Positions 23,707 through 34,479 of a stretch of 64,000 bases of DNA are shown here, piece after piece (the first letter of the stretch is position 1; each line of letters begins with the position of its first letter). The DNA is from Sanguinoderma infundibulare. Taxonomy: Eukaryota > Basidiomycota > Agaricomycetes > Polyporales > Polyporaceae. Location of the stretch: the NCBI GenBank assembly GCA_032821775.1, contig JAVLRN010000001.1:2604001-2668000 (forward strand), read 5' to 3'. A program made the translations under genes and the position numbers. The notes beneath the pieces were generated by a model that was not told where the DNA came from, made no database searches, and saw only the letters and a program-made list of their open reading frames with translations.

Positions 23707-24585
23707 ATGGGTACGTCTGGTCTCATATTTTGTTAGTGTATTACCTGCTGACATCTCTGTAATTTTCAAGATTACCAGGTGAGCAGACTTATGCAGGAAC
23801 ACTCGGCATGCATTGACAAGACTTTGAGTAGAACCGTGTTGGATCCAAGTTTGGAGGTGGTGGTGTGGCCGGCGCATCGGAGACGAATGTAGACAGGAGA
23901 GAGAGGTTGAGGAAGCTAGCGTTGGAGACCATTGACCTTGCAAAGGTGCGTGTTGCGTTCCTTCATTGCAAGTCGTAGCTCGCTGACATGTCTGCAGGAC
24001 CCCTACATCCTTCGCAACCATCTTGGCTCCCTTGAATGTCGCCTGTGTCTCACCCTACACACAAATGAAGGCTCCTACCTTGCCCACACCCAAGGAAAGA
24101 AGCACCAGACGAACCTGGCTCGGCGAGCTGCCCGGGACCTCAAGGAGACCCAGCTCATGATCGCGCCGAGCCAGCAGAGCGTCCACAAAAAGGTTTTCCT
24201 GAAGATCGGTCGCCCCGGATACCGTGTCACAAAGGTTCGGGATAGGGACACTGGTAAGGAGGGCATGATGGTTCAGGTCCACCTTCCACAAATCAAGCCC
24301 GGTGTCATCCCACGTCGACGATTCATGAGCGCATGGGAGCAGAAGAGGGAGCCGCCAAACAAGGCCTATCAATACCTCATTGTGAGTTGCTCTTTTATCA
24401 GCGATGATTGCCATGCTGAGTGCTCGTCGCAGGTCGCCGCTGAGCCTTACGAGACCATCGCTTTCCGCATTCCCGCACGCGAAATCGAGGACGAGTCAGA
24501 CGACGCCGGTTACTGGAACTGGTCGCATTGGGACCCCGACACCAAGCAGTATAGTTTCCAGTTCATGTTCCGCCCCCAGTACTGA
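23707..24585 (+). CDS. Splicing factor 3A subunit 2 (SF3A2 / Prp11)
   Basis: U2 snRNP component needed for prespliceosome assembly. Exons: 23707-23710, 23771-23778, 23832-23945, 23998-24381, 24433-24585; 220 aa. The 5' end is split into a 4-nt coding exon and an 8-nt micro-exon that together with exon 3 spell MDYQNRVGSKFGGGGVAG, the hallmark start of SF3A2. Then come ERLRKLALETIDLAKDPY, the U1-type C2H2 finger CRLCLTLHTNEGSYLAHTQG-KKH, KIGRPGYRVTKVRD, and the C-terminal YNW-like GYWNWSHWDPDTKQYSFQF. The length matches the fungal proteins, which lack the Pro-rich tail of animal SF3A2. Recognition is near certain. Confidence 0.96.
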
Positions 24586-24733
24586 TTGTATACTACCGCT
24601 CTCCCTTGCATGTAATATCTGGTTCGTTGTGTATTGCAACCGCCATCGTCGCGTGATCGGCGAATACATTATCTCCTTTCGCCCTTGTTGGCCCTACGGG
24701 ATCGTGGAAGGTACGGCATGCCCCGCGCAAGAT

Positions 24734-25151
24734 TTAACTGCATTGCCTGAAGCTGTTGCCCAGCCCATTACCATAAGCTTCGACAGTAAGTGCCGTTAAC
24801 ATCCCTCCCCGCGATTAGTGCTGACTGACCGCAAAACTCCCCCTGGTTCTGATAGGTGAACTAGTAATCACCACTCAGGCTCATCGGGATCCTCCTCACT
24901 TGCGCGCTCGATTGCGTTATTCAAGTTTCCCCAGTCGTATGTCCTGGGGCACAGTAACTGTTGCGGGAGAGCGCATGTCAACTCCTTTGCACTTATACCC
25001 TGTACCCCGAACAATGCAACGAACCGTGGCATCTGCAGCTGTACGTGACGACCATGTTCTGCGCCAAAGCGACCTCCGAGTCCACAACATCCGAAGACAT
25101 CAGCTGCACGAAGATGCCATAGACAAAAACAAACGACGTGTAGAGCTTCAT
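24734..25151 (-). pseudogene. Broken RNase T1-type gene, third copy of the cluster
   Basis: The minus strand starts with a signal-peptide exon almost the same as that of the gene at 26069-26768 (MKLYTSFVFVYGIFVQ versus MKLSTLFAFVYGIFVQ) and keeps the SCRC motif. An exon-2 relic follows (RTYDWGNLNNAIERA). The expected first splice join is then shifted by two bases relative to the intact copy. Exon 3 (the Tyr-Pro-His segment) and most of exon 4 (Glu and Arg region) are missing, leaving only FTYQNQGEFCG before a terminal exon-like piece (24734-24777) ending GLGNSFRQCS and a stop. The catalytic His of THxG reads GN here. The TATATA of the intact copy's promoter is also gone. I infer a decayed gene. 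A rescue by a 41-nt intron is possible for exon 1-2 but not for the lost core. Confidence 0.7.
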
Positions 25152-25797
25152 GTCGAAGGGTTGGATAATGGATGGCGGGCCGGTGCATGCAGACCGTCTC
25201 ATGCATCCTCGAGCCGCGTTGCTCGGCGCCATGTTCAATGTTAGGTACGCCCCTCACTCGTCGAGTTTGGGCACCGCGAAACAGTAATACTCACAAACAT
25301 GGTTTAGGCCCCTAAGCCTATGCCTCGTCTGGCGTTAGTGACTAGAAGGCACCTCCCATCGGCTCTTTCAGGTGCTCTGCTTCCCTGAAGAACCCTGGAG
25401 AACATCCTCGGACACTATACTGCTCATATCGGACCAGGGCCGTTAAGGTGGGTTTTGACACCGGCGAGTGTCGGTACCGGTGAGCGTTTGTGGACAATCA
25501 ATGTTCAAGGCTTTACATTCACCGAAATAAGGGCAAAACCTATCTAAACCACTTTGACTGGCGTTCCAGACCTCAGGAACCACTCAAAATATTCGCGTTC
25601 ATGCATGAATTGTGAGTGGCGGCATCATTTATCGAGAGCAGGCCTGACTTATGACATCGGACGCCAGGGACTGCGGCTAACCTGGACCGTTCGGAAGGAA
25701 CACACACCGGATGAACAGATCAAAGCGTAAAATAAAGATGACGATGGTCCAAAGAGTCATAACACAACGGTATAGGATTCAAGTTGCCCCTCACAGC
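24900..25797 (-). repeat. Tandem duplication unit A (diverged)
   Basis: This block aligns by eye, in the same orientation, with unit B at about 26506-27458. It covers the first two exons of the RNase-like gene and about 600 bp of upstream DNA. Shared stretches include gacaccggcgagtgtc (25456 versus 27091), aggaaccactc (25575 and 27230), gagcaggcctgact and ggaccgttcgga. Many point differences and small indels show that the duplication is not recent. The ends are approximate. Confidence 0.75.
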
Positions 25798-26068
25798 GGC
25801 GCGCATGGACAATCAATTTCTCGACGAAACGCTGTTCTACTATCATAACTCCTCTGACCCCTACAGATGAGCCTCCAAGCTTATCACGCGTCTGCATGCA
25901 TTGGTTGATTCCACGATATCGAGCCGCACCTTACGCACGTTTTATAAAGGTCATTCGTGGTCTTATTTTGCAGACTTCGATTACGAAGAAAACACTTGGA
26001 ATTGGTTCATAAAGATCGCACGGGAACAGTCTGAGGCACTCCATGGCCACTGCCGTCTGTCGGTTCCT

Positions 26069-26768
26069 TCATGGAAGCGTGATAGTTTGGCATGCCCTAA
26101 ACCGACCGTCCACTTCTCCAGCGTGCGTGATACACCCTATATATATGCATTTTAATTTTAACGACGGCTTTCAGATGCAGAAAAAAACGCACCGCAGAAC
26201 TCCCAATTGTCGTCAAAAACAACGCGGTCTAGCCTGGCATTCAGGTCATTCGGTCTCGGCCAGGTTCCTCTGGTGTCCAGCGGGTACTTCCAAAGCCCAG
26301 GGCCCGGACAAACCCAATGGTTGAATCCCTGATGGTCGTGAGCAATGTTCGGCTGACAGAGACCAAACAGAAACTCAGCATGCGTACCTCGTGGTTGTTG
26401 TACCGATCGGGGTAGCCGAGACTAATATATAGCCGTGAGCACGTCAGTCAGGGTATGCCGCGAAAGAAGCACTCACGGCCTTGGGGGGTTGCGCCACGCC
26501 TGCCAAGCGCGGTCGATATCGTTGCTCAGGTTTAGCCAGTCGTACGTTCTGGGAGTCGTAACGGCTGTTGCGGGGGAGCGCATGTTAACATTTTGGACTT
26601 ATAGCCTGCAGCCCGAAACAATGCAGCGAACTCACTGGGGTCCTCGCATCTGCAGTTGTACGTGACGACCATGTTCTGCGTCAAAGCGACCTCCGAGTCT
26701 ACAACATCCAAAGACGTCGGCTGCACGAAGATGCCATAGACGAACGCAAACAAGGTGGAGAGCTTCAT
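26069..26768 (-). CDS. Secreted RNase T1/N1-type protein with degenerate active site
   Basis: Exons (coding order): 26636-26768, 26477-26564, 26388-26421, 26193-26328, 26069-26136; 152 aa. Phases 1, 2, 0, 1 are the same as in the neighbouring enzyme gene. It has an N-terminal hydrophobic segment, CRC, TYDWLNLSNDIDRAW, then the fold core GYPDRYNNHEGF, LWKYPL, LDRVVFDD and CITHAGE. In RNase T1 numbering, Arg77 (R120 here) and His92 (H135) are kept. The position of His40 is Asp79 and that of the general base Glu58 is Lys99. The fold is therefore probably retained but classical guanyl-specific cleavage is probably lost or changed. A TATATA lies about 70 bp upstream of the ATG. It could be a pseudoenzyme, binding protein or effector-like secreted protein; that is inference. 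Confidence 0.78.
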
Positions 26769-27458
26769 TTCGAAGAGTTGAACGATGAATAGTGGGGGTT
26801 GGTGCTTACAGACTGTTTCATGCATCCACCCGCCGTTATATACACAATTCCCTGCGTCGTGTTCAGTATTAGGTACGCCCCTCGGTCGGTGAGTTTGGCG
26901 GCGCAAAACGGTGACACTCACGGACGTACGGTCCTGTGCCTCTCCGGGCCCCCTTCTGGCAGTATGTGACTGGAAGGCACACATCGGCTCTTCTAGTAGG
27001 TGCGCTGCTTCCCTGAAGTGCATCCTCTGGACAGGATGTCCCTGAGGCCCCCACTTACTATTCGCATTGGACCAGGGCCGCCCAGGAATGTTTGACACCG
27101 GCGAGTGTCCCTACCGGTAGGCGTTTATGAGTATTCGATTGCAAGCGGCCCCAAGGTTCGCGAACACTTTACCTTGACCGAACAGTGGCAAGTTCTGTCT
27201 AAACCGCTTGGATTGACGTTCCATGGCTCAGGAACCACTCCAGATGTCGCATTCATACATGAATTGTGAGCGGTGGCATCAATCACGGAGAGCAGGCCTG
27301 ACTTGTGACATCGAATGCCAGAGGGTTTTGTTAAATTGGACCGTTCGGAATGAATAAACATCGGATGAACAGGTCAAAGCGTACAACGACGATAGCAATT
27401 GTCCAACAAAGAGTCACACATAGCACGACAGTACAGGGTCACGGCTCAACTTGTCCCA
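26506..27458 (-). repeat. Tandem duplication unit B (diverged)
   Basis: Partner of unit A at about 24900-25797. It contains exons 1-2 and the promoter of the degenerate RNase-type gene and ends just before the stop codon of the canonical RNase gene. One gene plus its spacer was therefore duplicated in direct orientation. Confidence 0.75.
26837..26842 (-). promoter_or_regulatory. TATA-like element of the degenerate RNase-type gene
   Basis: TATATA lies about 70 bp upstream of the start at 26768. The aligned position in duplication unit A has lost it. Confidence 0.4.
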
Positions 27459-27471
27459 GCATCCATCACAC

Positions 27472-28083
<612 letters not shown>

Positions 28084-28162
28084 GGCTGCAGGCGGGCGTG
28101 CGAGGGAAACGGGGAGGCGAGAAGAGCGTGGATGTCTCCCAGCGAACTCCTCGCCCATGGCC

Positions 28163-28168
28163 TTTATA
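28163..28168 (-). promoter_or_regulatory. TATA box of the RNase T1-type gene
   Basis: The minus strand reads TATAAAGG about 80 bp upstream of the ATG at 28083, a good position for a regulated secreted-protein gene. Confidence 0.5.
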
Positions 28169-29310
28169 CAACTCGGCTCGCGCCCACCGTGCTTACTCTC
28201 GGGGCCAGACACATGGAAGTCGCCCCACCGAGCACATGCGAAGGTACTGTGCAGGAAGAGAAGCCAGCATAACGGGACCCTGGCCGCCCTATTGGACTGG
28301 TCGAAGTCGGCATACCAGGCCTCCGAAGTTCTCGAACGGGCTTCACCACCGCTTCACCAGAGATGTCGGACGACGGACACTTCCCTTCCGAGGATCCATC
28401 AGCCAGCCATCAGCAAGAAGGAGTTGGAATTGCCCTACACGAAGGGCGAGATAAAGAACGTTCGTCGATGACCGGCGTCCTAGGGATGCACGCCCACCTA
28501 CGCGATCCAATATTGGCTCACTCGGTTCGAACGCCATGTGGTCGAGCCTTCCCCAGACACCGCCTATATCCAGTTGTGACGCACGCCGCTCTGCACCGAC
28601 AGCTATTCTGAACCTCTTTTGCAAACTGACCTTTGTGCTCCCAGGCTCAAAATAAACCCATTCAGTATCGGTGACGCTCTCCAGCCAGAAGCCTCCGGCG
28701 TTTATGTTGTTGCGGAAGAAGACTTGACATAAGTAGGATTATCCAGACTTCGTAAGGTGCTTACTTGCCTTGAAACAGCTTTGTTCGTACTTGCTTGCCT
28801 GAGGCGCTTCCGAGATGTATGGTATGCGACGAGCACGACAGAAAACAGCGAGAGTAAATCTATGCAGGTCGTTATTCCATGATTGGTCGTGGTGATACAT
28901 ACAGCTCGTGAATGCAGCGGCCAAGGATATAGCGTGAAATTGATGCGGAAGTGAATGCTTGGGGATACACAGATTAACGATGCACGAGACGGGGTGAAAA
29001 TGAGAGGATATGGTATACGAGGGGATGGGGACAATGCGGCTACAGCAGCTGATGACAGCTCAAGATATCAAGTACAACACGACGATTGTGGGGTACGATC
29101 CGTTTTGAGAGCAAGAGAAGTAACGTTACTGAAGAAACGTTCAGAAGAGTCCCAAGAAAGGCGCAGAGCTAGCGACAGACTGCCAACCCGCACCTGGAGG
29201 GAAATTGGTATACACCAACGCCGTTGTCTGCCCGCCTGACGCGACGGCAGAAGTGCTCCTCAAGCCAAATGACACAGTGACGACTCGGCGGCGCACCGCA
29301 CGATACAAGC
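28169..29310. other. Intergenic, about 1.1 kb
   Basis: This is the upstream region of the RNase gene and the 3' flank of the Pal1-like gene. I see no convincing gene. A possible alternative last exon of the Pal1-like gene lies at 29169-29235. Confidence 0.45.
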
Positions 29311-31838
29311 TCACCTGCGCTTGCTCAGCTTCCGGCTCGCCGCCGCCTTGCCCATCTTCGCAAACTCGCGCTCGCGCGCAAGCTCCGCCTCCTTCACGTA
29401 GTCGACCGCAAAGATGCCCTGGAGCGGAATCTCGGGCGGCAGCCGCATCTTCGCGCGCTCTTTCTCCCTCTTCGCCTCCTCCTTTTCCCGCTTCGCCTCC
29501 TCCTTCTCCCGCTTCTTCCTCTCCTCCTTTGTCTCCTCCTTCGGCGGCTCCGCGAACCGCACTTTGGCCGCGAACATCGCCGCAGTCGTGGACGATGACG
29601 CGTCCGGCTGCGGCACGCCGGACGCGTGCTTCTTGCGCAGGAGCTTCGGCCCGTGGCTGATCGGGATGTCCTGCGCGCGCCCCCCATGCTGTTGTTGCTG
29701 CTGCTGCAAGGCGACCGACGAGGACGTCCCAGGGACGGAGATTAGCGAAGTTGCGGAGGCCCCATGTCGCTCGGCGAGCAACTCGAGGTGCGCCTGCCCG
29801 GGTTGCAGATTCTGATTCCGGTTTTGCTGCAACGGCGCGGGCATGACGAGCTTCTTCGGAAGATGTCGTGGGAGGAAAGATGTTGGCTTCTCTTGCTGGG
29901 GCTGAGGGGGCAGTGAGATGTCCGGTCGAGGAACGATGTTCGACGGGGAGAAGTCAGGACGTGGCTGGACCATGGATGCAGGTCGGGACCCTGAGCCCCT
30001 TCGACTCGGCGATGCATCGGGGAATGCCGAAGCAGTTGGAGAGTACGGGTTCGGGAGCGGAGGAGACGGCTGAGGCGCATCACCGTACGAGGGTGCGGGC
30101 GGAGTCTGGGATAGTCGGCGTTGAGGGGCACGTTGCCGTTCTGCAGATTGTTGAGGCTGCGGGCGCGGCATCCTCGAGTCTCGCATCTCGGCAACAGGAA
30201 CAGAAGAAAGGGTGGCAATCGGAGGTGGCGTGTGTATCGCCAAGTGCATATGCACATTGTTGTACTGGTCTGGGGTGGATGGAGGTTGGCCGGTCGGAGG
30301 AACGCGCCGCTGGACCGGTAGTGCAAGCGGACTCCTCGGAGGCGATAAGACTTGGAAGTTCTCAGTCGGAGGCATCGCCGGCAACACGCTCGGATCGACC
30401 TGCACGCCATTGCCAACGTGGGGTTGATATTGCGAGAATGTAGGGAATATTTGTCCGGGGACGACACCGACTGATACACTGTCATAGGGTTGAACAGGTT
30501 TTCGCTTCGGCTGAAATAGTGTTCAGAGAATTAGAGGTGTGTACGGAATTGTCAAAATTTGCAAGAAGCACGGACCTTCGAAGACTTCTGAGCCGAGGCG
30601 CCCGAGTCTGGGAGGGCGGATCCTGTTGCTTTGGCAATCGCTTCGTACGGGCCGCCATGGTGCCAGGCAAAACCACGGGGGTCAGACTCGTCGAGTTCGT
30701 CTATTCTGTCTAAATCGCGTGGAGGAGTAGCGATGCTGGGATTCCTGCTGTTTTTTCGCCGAGCGCGAGATGGAGCAGAAGGGGGTTCTGATGGCGGTGC
30801 AGGAATGGGCACGGTGGATGGGCGTGGCGGGACATCGACCAAGGGCGGTGGTGGATGTAATTCTGGAGATGAAGCGTTTCGAGTGCCGACTGCAGGACTG
30901 GTCGCAGAAGCATTCACCGAGGACGACTGGGTGGCAGGTGCGGACACATCATTCCTGGACTGCGAGAGCGTATGGGCGCTAGGGGGAGAAGAAATGGGTT
31001 GCGGCTCAGAGAGGGAACGCTGGTCGGGCAGTGGACGAGCAACGGTAGGGGGACCCTTGGACAGTCGGGGTGAGTGATGGTTCGAAGACGAGGGCGGTGA
31101 GCTGGAAGGTGTCTGGGGATTTGATGAGGAAGAGTCGCTTTCGGAATCAGACTCGTAAGGAGGCGGGGGTTGCCAATAGTCCTGAGCAGCGGCAGAAGCA
31201 GAGGCATGAACTGGAGATGTCCGAGGGATGATTTCTGGGACGTCTTCTCGGGGAGACTTTCTAAGACTGGAGCCGAGGGTGGAGGGAGGCGTAATGAGAT
31301 TGGGGGGAGGGACGGGGATGACTCTGGCAGAGCCGGAACGGGAAAGGGTTTGGGGGAGGGGATTAGGCGGCACGTACGGCGTGGATTGGGAGCGGGCATG
31401 GCGCGGAGGAATGACGACGTCTGGAGGGGGTAAAATGCGCATGCGAGGAGGGAGATTGGAGTCGATGTCGGATTCATCGTCGGCGAGAGTTGGTGCGTAG
31501 TCAGAAAGGCTATCGGAGGGGCTGGCAGGGTAGATCTCCTCGCGGTCGTTCATGCTGAAGAAGTGGGGATTGGAACGTGGATCCGGAGAAAAGGCGGGGT
31601 CATTGAGGAACGGGCGGGGCGGTGGCCTGACCTGAGGATATTGCTGGTGCATGAATGGAGGGAACTGTGCCGGAAATGGAGGGCTTTGAAGAGGATAAGA
31701 TAGAGGGAATGGGTGGGGGGGAGGATATGGACCGGGATAGGCGAAGCTGCCTATGGGACTAGGGCCGGGGAAGGGCTGGGGGTGGGGTGGGATAGACTGG
31801 TAAATCCTGTCATCGTGGGGCATAAAATAAGGGTTCAT
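29311..31838 (-). CDS. Proline-rich protein with a Pal1-like core motif
   Basis: Exons (coding order): 30576-31838, 29311-30510; 820 aa. The N-terminal 150 residues are Pro/Tyr/Phe-rich (PYPPPHPFPLSYP). The middle is Ser/Pro-rich with a PPPPYESDSESD stretch. At about residue 390 comes LDRIDELDESDPRGFAWHHGGPYEA, written here in parts: LDRIDELDESDP and WHHGGPYEA. This resembles the conserved core of Pal1 cell-morphology proteins (ID.LD...HH.GP..A). The C-terminal half has poly-Gln, a charged KKREKEEAKREKEEAKREK helix and VKEAELAREREFAKMGK. Pal1 proteins act at endocytic sites and in hyphal shape; assignment rests on one motif. The stop codon overlaps a good splice donor (CAGgtgagc), and an alternative exon at 29169-29235 would replace the last codons with about 20 residues. 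Confidence 0.6.
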
Positions 31839-32080
31839 GAGCCAGGGCGGTCAGGAGAGCGCAGGTATGACGAGGGGGCTCCTCCGAGACAGAACAAAGC
31901 TGGGCTAAAAGGCGGGTGGGAGGCGACAAGTCCTCGCGTCCTAGCACTCGCCCCGGCCCTGCCCTTTCCGGGCACAGCCACGTGCCCCTCACCACCCCGC
32001 GTCCACAGGCGCCCATCACCGTGTTCGTCGCAGTCGACCCCCACGCGTCTCCGCGCGTCTTGTCCTCTCTCCCGCTCCAG

Positions 32081-33875
32081 ATGGACGTCGCCGCCGTCCG
32101 CGCAGAGATCAAGGCCTGGGAGCGCGACTTCCGGGCCAGCAATGGCAGAGATCCATCCATCCAGGAAATAAAGGACCAGCCTCACATCGGTACGTGCCCG
32201 CCCTCCTCTCGTCCGCCCCGTCGCGTTCATCCGGAATGTAGCCGCAAAGTATAAGCTTTACAAGTCACTCTCAAAGGCCGCATCCGGTCTCCTCTCCCAA
32301 CCCGCTCGCTCTTCCACTCCCCCGCCCTCTGCGCCACGTCAACCACTTGCCTCATCTATCATACCCAAGGCTCGGGCCGTCAAGGTCGATCCTCCCCTTT
32401 CGACCTCCAATCCATTCTCCCCTGTCAAGAACAGGAAGAAGTACCAACCTCCTGCTTCATCATCACAACGTGCATCTAATCAATCGCATTCCAACCCCTT
32501 CGCTACCCCATCCAAGCCAAAGAATAAACCACATGTCCATCCCCGCTCCCCTTCTCCCGACCCGTTTCCACTCATCGAGCCCCACGATCCGGTACAACCT
32601 CTTCCCTTATCTCCCGCAGCTGATTCAGCAGTCACACGCGCACGCAAACGGCTGCGTGGAGAACACGTCTCGCCTTCTCCAGTCAAAGGCAAGCGCGCGC
32701 GCGTCGCGTCTCAGGCTGCGCTCTCCTTTACTGGCCGTGCTGCTCTCCTTAATAGCCCCGACACGTCCGACGGAGATGACTCACCTGCAAATTTCCATGA
32801 TACCATCATTGCCGACACACCCATGAAGCCTCACACCCGAGGCAAGAATTTCAAGGCCCTTTTCGACGATTCACTCACCAATGGCGACAAGCGTCCTCTT
32901 AAGCCTCTGCCGTCATCTCAGAAAAAGGCTGCCCTATCCGTACCCGGGTCCAGTCTTAAGAGGGAGAGATCCAGGGCCCTCGCCTCTTCGTCGGACGACG
33001 ACGACGATTGGAGCGTCAAGCCCAAGCTCAAGAGCCTCGAAGCGTCTGTCTTGATGCCCGTCAAGTCCGGACAGTCAAGGACGCGTATCGTGAATGGGAA
33101 GCGCAGTATACTGGGGGCCGTCGTCCCGATTAAGGACGACCTACGTTCAGACGTCGGTCCGTCCAACACTTCTCGGCTGAAAGCTTCTAATATCTTCTCG
33201 AGTCAATCTGCTACTTCGAATCCTTCCTCGCGAGCAATCAACAAACGCGCATTCCCTGACGATCTTGACGACGCAAACGGCCAGGATATCACCCGCTCGA
33301 ATACCCTCATGAACTTGCCCCTTATTCCTCCTTCTCCCCCTCCCCCGGACGCCTCTAAACCATCCGGTTCGAAGTACGCCGAGAAAGGGAAGGGGAAAGG
33401 CAAAGGGAAGTCGGCTCCCTTTGGTCGGAAGAAGGCCAAGCTGCTGCAAGAAGGTGCCGATGCCGATGGGACGGAAAGCCTAGAGGATGACGAGGTCCAA
33501 GTCCGAGAGCTTGACCCCCTTGCCCAGCTACCCTCCGTCGAGCACACAGACGATGCTGGCTCTGACTGGGAGACGCATTGGCGATCTCGACAGGAGCTGC
33601 ACGATTTGCCGTCGCTCTCCGTCTATCCAGGAAGGTTCGAGGTGAACTTGCCTGATGAGCTCCAGCGAGTATTGGCCATCTCCCCAGGGGGCCATAGGAG
33701 GGAGACAGAAGAGGAGAAGGTCGTCCGGGAGGTTCTCTATGGGAGCAGAGAGACTCATTACGACCCCAGTAAAGGGGGCGAGATATGGGACGTTGGGGAA
33801 GAGTCTGAGCGTGGTGGAGGCACCGAAGAGGAGTGGGAAGGCGAGCCTGTAGCCTGGGAGGTGGCAGAATTGTAG
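32081..33875 (+). CDS. SLD2: DNA replication regulator Sld2-like
   Basis: Exons 32081-32189 and 32242-33875; 580 aa. The N-terminus carries the Sld2/RecQL4 signature: IKAWERDFRASNGRDPSIQEIK, then IAAKYKLYKSLSKAASG (shown in parts here: KAWERDF, NGRDPS, KYKLYK). The rest is basic, disordered and rich in SP/TP sites (SPVK, TPMK, SPSPVK), as expected for a CDK substrate whose phosphorylation lets it bind Dpb11 during origin firing. The C-terminal part has acidic and Lys/Gly-rich tracts (EKGKGKGKGKS) but no helicase domain, as in fungi. It is divergent with the Pal1-like gene, with only 242 bp between the starts. Identification rests on the N-terminal motif, which is strong. Confidence 0.85.
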
Positions 33876-34479
33876 GCTGTGTAATAGTATGTGTCCACTC
33901 ATCTGTATGCATTACTCACTTTGATCTGCATGATTCAATTGGCGGTGTAGACTCATCTCCCGAGAGCACTGTGGTCGTGTGCGTCCGGCACGGACGCTCT
34001 TCCATACAAACATGCTTCCCTCCGAGGTGTGTACGAGGCGTGTCGCGACTCACGTGGAGCGCGTGCTACCGTGTTATGGGCGGCAGCGCGCTCTCCTTCC
34101 GCATTCTAGCAGAGCTTATGTCCTCGTTGATCATGCATGCTCACGATTGCAGCTGTCGGCCTCGCGCTCTATCAATATGCGACAAGACACGACTACCATG
34201 CTCCAGTAAGTGGGCAGTGTTTCTCCCAACAGTATATCTCTCTGTCCTCACATCTCTCTGGCTGCCCTCGCTCACACTACCGCATTGCGCACTTGCGTGT
34301 GTTCATCGAAGCACGACTCTGTCCAATCCATACCCTCTGATCCTCCACGAAGCTTCATCTCGCCTCGACCTCGATCTTGTATCTATTCCACGCCGAAACG
34401 TGCCAATACCTCCCCGAAACCTTACGATCCGCAGGCTACAAGTTCCATAAGTGCCGACTCAATTCCCTACTCGCCCGCC
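33876..34479. other. Intergenic, about 600 bp
   Basis: This holds the 3' flank of SLD2 and the promoter of the F-box-like gene, with CT-rich tracts just before the latter's start. A short hydrophobic frame at 34137 (MLTIAAVGLALYQYA) ends in a donor-like site, but I could not link it to a second exon. Confidence 0.45.

Noticed and set aside
34137..34205. Short hydrophobic start followed by a donor-like site
   Set aside because: The only nearby acceptor would make a 27-nt intron, too short, and no downstream exon continues the frame sensibly.
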